From the NCBI GenBank assembly GCA_028282395.1, contig JANQHY010000193.1, positions 1 through 5,466 of the forward strand: DNA of 5,466 nucleotides, read 5' to 3'. The translations under genes were made by a program, and so were the position numbers. How positions within the stretch are numbered: the stretch's first letter is position 1; each line of letters begins with the position of its first letter. The notes beneath the pieces are model-generated. The model was not told where the DNA came from and searched no databases. It was given only the letters and a program-made list of their open reading frames with translations. This document shows positions 1 to 5,466 of this stretch, piece by piece. Source of the stretch: Gammaproteobacteria bacterium. GTDB taxonomy: Bacteria; Pseudomonadota; Gammaproteobacteria; UBA12402.

Positions 1-2
1 TT

Positions 3-2663
3 ATTAAACGCTGTAATGTGCAATTAACACTTGATCAAACCTTTCTGCCACAGTTTCCTGTTGCACCTGGGGTAACGATTGCTGACCATCTCACCACGAG
101 CGCTGAAGCTGGATTAGAACAACGTTTACAACAGTTGGCGATTCCTGCCGAACAGCACCCTAACTATCAGCAACGATTACATATGGAGCTGGACGTCATT
201 AATAAAATGGGGTTTGGCGGTTACTTTCTTATTGTCGCTGATTTCATCCGTTGGGCTAAATCGAATAATGTCCCGGTCGGACCTGGACGTGGTTCCGGTG
301 CTGGTTCACTCGTAGCCTATTCACTCGGTATTACTGATCTCGACCCCCTGCGTTATAACCTACTTTTTGAGCGCTTTCTTAATCCAGAACGGGTATCGAT
401 GCCTGACTTTGATATTGATTTCTGTGTTGATGGTCGTGACCGCGTTATTGATTACGTCGTCAACCAATATGGTCGTCAATGTGTCTCACAAATCATTACC
501 TTTGGTACCATGGCCGCCAAAGCAGTTATCCGCGATGTTGGTCGCGTGTTAGGCTTTCCTTATGGTTTTGTTGACCGTGTTGCTAAATTGGTTCCATTTG
601 AACTCGGTATCACCTTGGAAAAAGCGCTACAGGATGATGAACTAAAAGAGTGTTATAACAAAGAGGAAGACGTTCGCACAATTATTGATCTAGCACTGCA
701 GTTAGAAGGATTAGCTAGAAATGCCGGCAAACATGCCGGTGGCGTTGTTATTGCACCGCAAGCATTATCACATTTTACCGCTCTCTATTGTGAAGCCGGC
801 GGTAGTAACTTGGTGACACAATTTGACAAAGATGATGTTGAATCAATCGGCTTAGTTAAATTCGACTTTCTTGGCCTACGTAATTTGACTATCTTGCATC
901 AGGCGCTACATCTGGTAAATGAGAAGCGGAAGCAAGGCGACCTCCCTGCACTTGATCTTTCAACACTGCCACTTGATGATAAACCCACGTTCCAACTGTT
1001 ACAAGCGTGTAAAACTACCGCCATCTTCCAACTTGAGTCACGTGGCATGAAGGAGTTATTAAAAAAACTTAAACCTAACTGCTTTGAGGATGTCGTTCCC
1101 TTAATCGCACTCTACCGCCCTGGCCCGTTACAGTCGGGCATGGCCGATGACTTTGTCAATTGTCGCCATGGCCGCGCAGAAGTTAATTATCTTCACCCCA
1201 AACTGGAACCAATTCTAAAATCAACTTACGGTGTGATTCTTTATCAGGAGCAAGTCATGCAGATTGCCCAATCACTTGCTGGATACACACTTGGCAGTGC
1301 CGATCTATTACGCCGCGCAATGGGCAAGAAAAAACCGGCTGAGATGGCAATGCAGCGGGCAACTTTTATTGATGGCGCCTCTGAGCGCGGTATTGCTGCA
1401 CCACTTGCCGGGAGAATTTTTGATTTAATGGAAAATTTCGCCGGCTACGGTTTCAATAAATCACACTCTGCCGCATATGGGCTAATTGCCTATCAAACGG
1501 CTTTTCTTAAGGCACACTATCCAGCTGAATTTATGGCGGCAGTTCTCTCTTCTGATATGGATCATACCGATAAAGTCGTACTGTTTTATAATGATGCCAA
1601 AAGCCTCGGACTTGATATTTTACCGCCTGATATTAACCATAGTGAATACCGTTTTACTGTTGAAACAGAGAAAGCAATTCGTTACGGTCTGGGGGCAATT
1701 AAAGGTGTTGGCGAAGCGGCAATTGTCTCGATCATTGCCGAACGTCAAGCCAATGGTATTTACCGCGACCTCCTTGATTTCTGCCAACGCAATGACCTGC
1801 GTAAAGTTAATCGCCGTGTCCTTGAATCATTAATTCGCTGTGGCGCAATGGACCAACTCGGTAATCATCGAGCTGAGATGCTTGCCCATTTAACTGAATT
1901 GATACAATTAGCAGAACGCCGAGCTAAACATGCCGGCCAATTTGACCTTTTCGCTAGCAGTGATAGTGACGACGGTCATCCGGAAGTTACATTACCTCCA
2001 CAGCCGGCATGGTCAGACTACCAAAAATTGCAAGAAGAAAAAGCTGTTTTAGGTCTCTACATGAGTGGCCACCCGATGAATTTATGGAGAAGTGAACTCA
2101 AGCACTTTACTACTGTACAGCTAGCCCAACTTGACTTGAGCAGTTATGCAAACCAAACGATTATTAGTGCTGGCTTAGTTTCTGGCATTCGTACAGCGTT
2201 CACCAAACGTGGTGAGAAAATGGCGCATGTAACTCTCGATGACGGTCGCGGGCGATTTGATATTACACTTTTTTCTGACCTCTATCAAAACTATAAAGAG
2301 CTATTAACTACCGACTCTCTAGTAATTATTGAAGCTGAGATTACTTTTGATAAATTCCGCCAAAATTACCGCTTAAATTGTAAACAGCTATTTAATTTAG
2401 CCCAAGCACGTGAAGCATTTGCAAAACAGTTACTACTTCGCGTAGCAGGAAAAAAACTACCTGATAACTGGATTAACCAACTAGCCGAAATACTAAAACC
2501 TTTTAGTGGCGGCCAGTGTCCCTTTTATATTCGTTATCACAATCATGATGCTGAAGCACTATTGCGTTTAGGTCGCTGTTGGCATGTCTATCCTGATGAT
2601 AAACTAATCAGTACCCTAAAAACACTATTTTCTAATCATGCAGTAGAGCTAATTTACGAATAG
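3..2663 (+). CDS. dnaE: DNA polymerase III alpha subunit (DnaE), 5'-truncated by window edge
   Basis: Catalytic subunit of the replicative DNA polymerase. The frame is open from nt 3 to the TAG at 2661-2663, giving 886 residues. The GTG at nt 18 is an internal Val, because the preceding codons (IKRCN) already match the family. By comparison with E. coli DnaE (1160 aa) about 270 N-terminal residues, essentially the PHP domain, lie outside the window. Visible blocks in order: palm motif GPGRGSGAGS (about nt 279-308); PDFDID, whose Asp codons near 405-413 include two catalytic carboxylates (E. coli D401/D403); RNAGKHAGGVV (about 714-746); KFDFLGL with the third catalytic Asp at 864-866 (E. coli D555); FAGYGFNKSHSAAY (about 1437-1478); helix-hairpin-helix AIKGVGE (1695-1715); beta-clamp-binding QFDLF (1938-1952), a good match to the QxxLF consensus; an OB fold (about 2154-2390); and a tau-binding-type C-terminus ending VELIYE. 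No frameshift or lost catalytic residue was seen. The identification is very secure. Confidence 0.98.
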   Translation: MKRCNVQLTLDQTFLPQFPVAPGVTIADHLTTSAEAGLEQRLQQLAIPAEQHPNYQQRLHMELDVINKMGFGGYFLIVADFIRWAKSNNVPVGPGRGSGAGSLVAYSLGITDLDPLRYNLLFERFLNPERVSMPDFDIDFCVDGRDRVIDYVVNQYGRQCVSQIITFGTMAAKAVIRDVGRVLGFPYGFVDRVAKLVPFELGITLEKALQDDELKECYNKEEDVRTIIDLALQLEGLARNAGKHAGGVVIAPQALSHFTALYCEAGGSNLVTQFDKDDVESIGLVKFDFLGLRNLTILHQALHLVNEKRKQGDLPALDLSTLPLDDKPTFQLLQACKTTAIFQLESRGMKELLKKLKPNCFEDVVPLIALYRPGPLQSGMADDFVNCRHGRAEVNYLHPKLEPILKSTYGVILYQEQVMQIAQSLAGYTLGSADLLRRAMGKKKPAEMAMQRATFIDGASERGIAAPLAGRIFDLMENFAGYGFNKSHSAAYGLIAYQTAFLKAHYPAEFMAAVLSSDMDHTDKVVLFYNDAKSLGLDILPPDINHSEYRFTVETEKAIRYGLGAIKGVGEAAIVSIIAERQANGIYRDLLDFCQRNDLRKVNRRVLESLIRCGAMDQLGNHRAEMLAHLTELIQLAERRAKHAGQFDLFASSDSDDGHPEVTLPPQPAWSDYQKLQEEKAVLGLYMSGHPMNLWRSELKHFTTVQLAQLDLSSYANQTIISAGLVSGIRTAFTKRGEKMAHVTLDDGRGRFDITLFSDLYQNYKELLTTDSLVIIEAEITFDKFRQNYRLNCKQLFNLAQAREAFAKQLLLRVAGKKLPDNWINQLAEILKPFSGGQCPFYIRYHNHDAEALLRLGRCWHVYPDDKLISTLKTLFSNHAVELIYE

Positions 2664-2736
2664 ATAATTGAGTAGAAATAGAGCTTTAATGAGTTTGTTA
2701 TGTAAGCTTTGTTTTACTCCTAAATAGCGTAAGTAA

Positions 2737-2758
2737 TTGATAACTGCTTTTTTATCGA
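2737..2758. repeat. Imperfect inverted repeat (weak hairpin)
   Basis: TTGATAA (2737-2743) can pair with TTATCGA (2752-2758) through seven base pairs including one G-U, with an eight-base loop. The T-run lies in the loop rather than after the stem, so this does not have the form of an intrinsic terminator. It may be chance in AT-rich DNA. Confidence 0.3.
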
Positions 2759-2765
2759 GAAATTA

Positions 2766-2788
2766 CTAGAAATCATCAATTTTTCTAG
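2766..2788. repeat. Perfect 7-bp inverted repeat with 9-nt loop
   Basis: CTAGAAA (2766-2772) and TTTCTAG (2782-2788) are exact reverse complements about 100 nt after the dnaE stop. The stem is AT-rich and no T-run follows on either strand. It could be an mRNA 3'-end hairpin, a dyad protein-binding site, or chance. Confidence 0.35.
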
Positions 2789-2897
2789 CCGGATAGCCTG
2801 ACAGACCTGTGTAAAATAGGGTAAACTAATAGTATAAGAGAAAAGATTTATTAGGGTGGATGATATTGGTTAAGTAGCAAAAAAAAGCGAAAAGTAG

Positions 2898-2910
2898 TAT
2901 AATACCCCCC
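2898..2910 (+). promoter_or_regulatory. Putative sigma70-type -10 box with GC-rich discriminator
   Basis: TATAAT at 2898-2903 is a perfect -10 element. It is followed by A and then six C (2905-2910), so transcription would start near 2910 and leave a leader of about 45 nt before the ATG at 2956. No good -35 exists at 16-18 nt: the 17-nt position reads TAGCAA within the A-rich stretch 2879-2894. The strong -10, poor -35 and GC-rich discriminator suggest a promoter that needs an activator or is sensitive to growth rate or ppGpp. That regulation is inferred, not shown. Confidence 0.5.
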
Positions 2911-2941
2911 GTTAAAGATTTCAGGATAAGAAACAGTAAGT

Positions 2942-2947
2942 AAGAGG
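2942..2947 (+). promoter_or_regulatory. Ribosome binding site of the zinc-module gene
   Basis: AAGAGG at 2942-2947 lies eight bases before the ATG at 2956, which is close to ideal Shine-Dalgarno spacing. It supports that ATG as the true start and the frame as a real gene despite its low-complexity content. Confidence 0.7.
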
Positions 2948-2955
2948 CGTCAATT

Positions 2956-3888
2956 ATGCCAATTAATAAATTAAAAAAATTATGTAAAAACTGTCGTAAA
3001 CGGCTGGTATTTTCTCATCGTAAACTGTGCGAACTTTGCAAGCTTGAAAAAAAAGCTAAGCAGGACGATGACAGAGATAGCGGTAGTGGTGGTAGTCGCC
3101 AAGGAAAAAAAGGTAGGCTATCGGCAGAAGAACTACTTATCAACTCTTCTCAATCCATTGATAACACCAACACAAAGAAAGGTGTTCTCTCTATTTCTGA
3201 TCGTTTAAAACAGAAAAGAAAAAAGCAAGCTGATGATGACGATGGCCGTAGTGGTGGTGGTAAACAGAATAAACTCTATCCAGAAAAAAAGGCAACCGCT
3301 GATTTCCGCCAAGAAAAAGAGAGTCGCGTTGAAAAGAGTGAGAGCGACAGAGCTGAAGCGAAAGAGCAAGAAAAGCAAGAGAGACAACAGGAAAAAGAGC
3401 AAGATAAAAAACAGCAGCCAACACCAGAAAAAACTGAGCAAAAAGGTGAAACGTCTAATGCCGAAAAAAGCGGCGGTGAACGCACACCAACGACTAGTCG
3501 TGATAGTGCAAAAACAGCAACACAAAAAACGACTGCAGCAACATTTGCCACCAAACTCTCCATTACTGCATCAGCAACCGCAGCAACTATCTCTACCGCT
3601 GGCGCGGGTAATGCAGCAAACATTACCACCTCAACAACAAAGAACAATAGTTCATTCCTATCATCTGTTAAAAATGCACAGAAGACCTCAGCAACAACAT
3701 CACGTAGCAATGCTAAAAAAGCAGCCTCAACACAGATGTTTAATAAAAGCAGTGCAGAAAAAACCGCAACAGGAAACAAGGAAGCTAAAGCAACACAGCA
3801 AAGTGTTGCAACAGAGAAAGTTAAAACCGGTGAAAATATCACTGTTGAAGTGGAGGGAGGGACTAGCTTTGGTCCCGGCACCTTATAA
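2956..3888 (+). CDS. Unrecognised 310-aa protein: N-terminal four-Cys zinc module plus long disordered tail
   Basis: I do not recognise this family. Residues 10-28 hold a CxxC-x11-CxxC pattern (C10, C13, C25, C28; H21 between) in a Lys/Arg-rich setting, a plausible small zinc-binding and nucleic-acid-binding module. These are the only cysteines in the protein, and there is no tryptophan. Two similar Asp-then-Gly/Ser segments follow (aa 33-51 and 89-106), flanking a less simple stretch with SAEELLIN and LSISDRLK. Next come a Lys/Glu/Gln/Arg-rich region (about 115-170) that could form a charged single helix or coiled coil, a Thr/Ala/Ser/Lys-rich region (about 175-290), and a different tail, ENITVEVEGG...FGPGTL. 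No signal peptide or membrane segment is seen, so it is probably cytoplasmic. The ATG, ribosome binding site and upstream TATAAT argue that it is expressed. Its last 26 nt overlap the convergent exporter gene. Function unknown; binding RNA, DNA or a partner protein through the Cys module is only a guess. Confidence 0.8.
   Translation: MPINKLKKLCKNCRKRLVFSHRKLCELCKLEKKAKQDDDRDSGSGGSRQGKKGRLSAEELLINSSQSIDNTNTKKGVLSISDRLKQKRKKQADDDDGRSGGGKQNKLYPEKKATADFRQEKESRVEKSESDRAEAKEQEKQERQQEKEQDKKQQPTPEKTEQKGETSNAEKSGGERTPTTSRDSAKTATQKTTAATFATKLSITASATAATISTAGAGNAANITTSTTKNNSSFLSSVKNAQKTSATTSRSNAKKAASTQMFNKSSAEKTATGNKEAKATQQSVATEKVKTGENITVEVEGGTSFGPGTL
3047..3054 (+). other. A8 homopolymer, possible slippage site
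   Basis: Eight A span codons 31-33, directly after the zinc module. One added A makes the next codons AGC TAA (stop at 3057-3059), giving a 34-residue product that is the zinc module alone. One lost A leads to a different frame ending at TAA 3206-3208. Seven-A runs also occur at 3105-3111 and 3284-3290. The sequence shows the potential only; use as a switch is inferred. Confidence 0.35.
3052..3108 (+). repeat. Internal protein repeat, copy 1 (Asp then Gly/Ser)
   Basis: Residues 33-51 run KAKQDDDRDSGSGGSRQGK. The pattern is basic, an acidic Asp run, Gly/Ser, then basic again, matching the copy at 3220-3273. It looks like a flexible linker between the zinc module and the next segment. Confidence 0.5.
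3220..3273 (+). repeat. Internal protein repeat, copy 2 (Asp then Gly/Ser)
   Basis: Residues 89-106 run KKQADDDDGRSGGGKQNK, in the same order as copy 1: Lys/Gln, an Asp run, Arg, a Ser/Gly run, then Lys/Gln. The DNA is also similar (GATGA-rich followed by GGTAGTGGTGGT-like triplets), so duplication or triplet expansion is possible. The 37 residues between the copies (52-88) may be a short linear motif or mini-domain bounded by linkers. Confidence 0.5.
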
Positions 3889-5107
3889 GATTTTTGCGAT
3901 TACATGCTGTAATCAATGCTAATAACAGACAGCTTGCGCCAACAGTAAAAAAGGTAACCCTTGGTCCCATAAGAGTAGTGATTATCCCACTACCTAATGC
4001 ACCAACTAGAAACATACTCCCCTGCGCCATACTTAATATACCAAATACACGTCCAATAACATCAGTAGGGATCTCCCGCTTTAATATATAGTCAGATAGA
4101 ATGACAATTGCGCCAAACCCTGCCCCCTGTAAAAAGGCAAAGCAATAAAGCCACTCAATATACCAATGTGCCTGATAACTCGCCATTAAAAAATAGCCTA
4201 CCATTGCCACTAGAAAGCCTATCATTAAGTAGCGCCAATAATAGGTAATTCCCTCGCGTTTACTCAAAAAGACTCCCACTAATACCGAACCCAAACCACT
4301 AATGCCGACAATATAGCCTAGTAAATTCTCACGTGCAGGAAAAATATGATGCAACAGAATAACTGTCTGTGCTTCCGCCATCATAATTAAGGCAAACGCT
4401 ATCAACATTACTGGTATAGTTGTCGTTAACACGCGGCTTTTTATAATAATTTGGTAAGCATAACTGATCTGCCGGTAAATACCTTTCTGCTCAGCAAGCT
4501 GTTCTGTTGATGCACTGCAGCCAAGTTTCTCTGCACGCATAAATAGAAGAATCACTGCTGAAATAAAAAAGCTCGCAGCATTAATAGATAAACAGAGCCT
4601 TGCTGAGTAGTGCGCAATAACAACTGCCCCTAAAAGCGGGCCCAGGATACGGCACAACTGAAAAGCAATGGCACTATAAGAACTGGCTTTTAATAGCTGC
4701 TCTGGTGTTACCAGCTGTTTGACTGCCGCCTGTTGCGACGGCGAATTAAAATTGGAGATAGTTGAACGAATAAAAATTAACGGCATTAAGATAATTATTT
4801 TTGGCGCAAAAAGCATCCCCAATGTCAATAAACCACTAAAAAAATCGGTAAAAAATAGCAACCATTTCTTATTAAGGCGATCAACTACGATACCAGAAAA
4901 AACACTAAAAAGCGCAAATGGTAGCATGTAGACAACAATAAGTAGACTCACTTCTACTGGTGAACCACCAAAACGGTGTACGACAATAATCTGTAAGGCA
5001 AAAAAGTCAAACCAATCTCCCAAGTTACCAATAGTAAATGAAAGAAAAAATTTGACAAAATCACTATTATGCCAAATTGAACGACTATTTTCTGCTGTGG
5101 TATTCAT
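3863..5107 (-). CDS. MFS exporter, DHA3 (MefA/EntS-like) type
   Basis: A 414-residue inner-membrane transporter of the major facilitator superfamily, expected to export a small molecule by proton antiport. Near the N-terminus, GNLGDWFDFFAL (aa 27-38) in TM1 is typical of MefA/EntS-like proteins. The loop 2-3 motif GIVVDRLNKK (72-81) is the MFS motif A form G-x3-D-R-x2-K-K. The stretch from SNFNSPSQQA to RILGPLLG (about 118-160) matches the family's conserved TM4-TM5 region. Hydrophobic segments fit 12 TMs, with a polar central loop near 195-230. The ATG at 5107 is preferred over the TTG at 5128, which would lie inside the upstream gene, because an AAGAG ribosome binding site (5117-5113) sits five bases before it. 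The stop (TAG, 3865-3863) lies inside the convergent gene. The gene is second in an operon with another MFS gene. The substrate cannot be read from the sequence; drugs, macrolides or siderophores are precedents. Confidence 0.88.
   Translation of the reverse strand: MNTTAENSRSIWHNSDFVKFFLSFTIGNLGDWFDFFALQIIVVHRFGGSPVEVSLLIVVYMLPFALFSVFSGIVVDRLNKKWLLFFTDFFSGLLTLGMLFAPKIIILMPLIFIRSTISNFNSPSQQAAVKQLVTPEQLLKASSYSAIAFQLCRILGPLLGAVVIAHYSARLCLSINAASFFISAVILLFMRAEKLGCSASTEQLAEQKGIYRQISYAYQIIIKSRVLTTTIPVMLIAFALIMMAEAQTVILLHHIFPARENLLGYIVGISGLGSVLVGVFLSKREGITYYWRYLMIGFLVAMVGYFLMASYQAHWYIEWLYCFAFLQGAGFGAIVILSDYILKREIPTDVIGRVFGILSMAQGSMFLVGALGSGIITTLMGPRVTFFTVGASCLLLALITACNRKNLIRCRDQS
3898..3914. repeat. 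Perfect GATTACA hairpin, 7-bp stem and 3-nt loop
   Basis: GATTACA (3898-3904), TGC, TGTAATC (3908-3914) is an exact inverted repeat. It lies ten bases after the stop of the zinc-module gene and inside the last codons of the exporter gene. On the plus strand a T5 run precedes it (3891-3895) and none follows; on the minus strand an A-run follows. It is therefore not a standard intrinsic terminator, but could stabilise the 3' end of the plus-strand mRNA or act in the convergent junction. Confidence 0.45.
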
Positions 5108-5109
5108 AC

Positions 5110-5466
5110 TTACTCTTTTATAACACAACAGAAAATAACGGTGCCTAATGCTCCAAGTGCCGTATAACTAATAGCTAGAACGAGTATCCCATCGTGAGCA
5201 AAGCCACCAATGATAGCGCTACCAAGAAAAGCAATTAACATCTGAAAACCACCAAACAGTGCCCCTGCAGCACCACGTTTATCCTTAAATGGGCTGAGTG
5301 CTCTCGAGGTTACATTAGGACTAATCATTGTCTGCGCAAGAAGTGTAAAAAATACCATGATAATAATTAAAGGAACATTAATGATACGTAGCTCAATAAA
5401 AAGTAATAATAACAGTCCAGCCAGTAATAAGAGCAGCAAGCCACTCAATAATGTATAACGCCCCCC
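5110..5466 (-). CDS. MFS multidrug exporter resembling Bcr/CflA, C-terminal part only (cut by window edge)
   Basis: The minus-strand frame is open from the window end (5466) to TAA at 5112-5110 and gives 118 residues beginning GGRYTLL. The TTG at 5448 is an internal Leu, not a start. About four hydrophobic segments are visible, corresponding to TM9-TM12 of a 12-TM transporter. The stretch SPNVTSRALSPFKDKRGAAG and the following LFGGFQMLIAFLGSAIIGG resemble the TM10-TM11 region of Bcr/CflA drug:H+ antiporters, where a conserved SPN/GPN...A-x-G-A-A/S pattern precedes a Q-containing helix. It ends in a short tail, CCVIKE. Some 280 residues and the promoter lie beyond the right edge. The neighbouring exporter starts two bases after the stop. 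MFS membership is secure; the subfamily is likely but rests on a fragment. Confidence 0.82.
   Translation of the reverse strand, partial: GGRYTLLSGLLLLLLAGLLLLLFIELRIINVPLIIIMVFFTLLAQTMISPNVTSRALSPFKDKRGAAGALFGGFQMLIAFLGSAIIGGFAHDGILVLAISYTALGALGTVIFCCVIKE
5113..5117 (-). promoter_or_regulatory. Ribosome binding site of the DHA3 exporter, inside the upstream gene
   Basis: Read on the minus strand, AAGAG (5117-5113) is followed by TAA (stop of the upstream exporter), GT, then ATG at 5107. The site lies within the last codons of the upstream gene, the usual arrangement for translational coupling. It decides the start against the in-frame TTG at 5128. Confidence 0.65.

Larger units (their letters stand above)
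2664..2955. other. Intergenic region between dnaE and the zinc-module gene
   Basis: This 292-nt AT-rich gap has no credible gene. It holds two weak inverted repeats (2737-2758 and 2766-2788), a tandem near-repeat GTAAAATAGG/GTAAACTAAT (2811-2830), a perfect TATAAT (2898-2903) and a ribosome binding site (2942-2947). Weaker promoter-like pieces are CTGACA (2798-2803) with TAAACT (2822-2827, 18-nt spacer), and TATAAG (2833-2838). No GC-rich hairpin followed by a T-run was found, so how dnaE transcription ends is unclear. In E. coli accA follows dnaE; it does not do so here. Confidence 0.7.

Noticed and set aside
18..20. GTG as start of dnaE
   Set aside because: The frame is open upstream to nt 3, and the upstream residues match the family, so the gene is cut by the window edge rather than starting here.
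2689..2727. A tiny frame MSLLCKLCFTPK just after dnaE, with a CxxC echoing the next gene
   Set aside because: Twelve codons with no clear ribosome binding site; the resemblance (LCKLC) is too short to separate from chance.
3276..3881. A 201-residue open frame on the minus strand, antisense to the zinc-module gene
   Set aside because: It is stop-free because the plus-strand gene is rich in GCA, ACA, AAA and GAA codons, which read as Cys/Phe/Leu-type codons in antisense. It shows no recognisable domain, and the plus frame has a ribosome binding site, a promoter and a coherent Cys motif.
3866..3895. Possible terminator: GGT...ACC around CCCGGC followed by a T5 run after the plus-strand stop
   Set aside because: Only three base pairs can form and the T-run is 8 nt away, interrupted by TTATAAGA; too weak to call.
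3233..3922. A 229-residue Gln/Lys/His-rich open frame on the plus strand in another frame
   Set aside because: It is a shadow of the low-complexity gene: repetitive A-rich codons contain few stops in any frame. No ribosome binding site or domain was seen.
5126..5128. TTG as start of the DHA3 exporter
   Set aside because: It would overlap the upstream gene by 19 nt, while the ATG at 5107 has a well-placed AAGAG and the first conserved family residues lie well after it.

Overview
The window looks like chromosomal DNA of a moderately AT-rich gammaproteobacterium. The main evidence is the first gene, whose translation follows Escherichia coli-type DnaE (DNA polymerase III alpha) closely, block by block, from the palm domain to the C-terminus. 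I cannot name a genus. I saw no insertion sequence, CRISPR array, tRNA, rRNA or phage gene.

Layout: (1) nt 3-2663, plus strand: the 3' three quarters of dnaE, cut by the left edge so that the PHP domain is missing. (2) nt 2664-2955: a 292-nt AT-rich gap with two weak inverted repeats, no convincing terminator, and near its right end a perfect TATAAT followed by a run of six C. (3) nt 2956-3888, plus strand: an unrecognised 310-residue protein with an N-terminal four-cysteine CxxC-x11-CxxC module. The rest is apparently disordered: Asp then Gly/Ser repeats, a Lys/Glu/Gln-rich stretch, then a Thr/Ala/Ser-rich stretch. This is the least ordinary item in the window. (4) nt 5107-3863, minus strand: a complete major facilitator superfamily (MFS) exporter of the DHA3 (MefA/EntS-like) type. 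(5) nt 5466-5110, minus strand: the C-terminal part of a second, different MFS exporter resembling the Bcr/CflA drug-efflux family, cut by the right edge.

The two exporters form an operon read right to left. The stop of the first is separated by two bases from the ATG of the second, whose ribosome binding site lies inside the first gene. The DHA3 gene and the zinc-module gene converge and overlap tail to tail by 26 nt. A perfect GATTACA hairpin sits just beyond the overlap.

The three transcription units have no evident functional link: replication, an unknown probably cytoplasmic disordered protein, and small-molecule export. No complete new multi-gene system is visible. The best candidate for something undescribed is the disordered zinc-module protein, including an A8 tract where a one-base insertion slip would release the zinc module alone.
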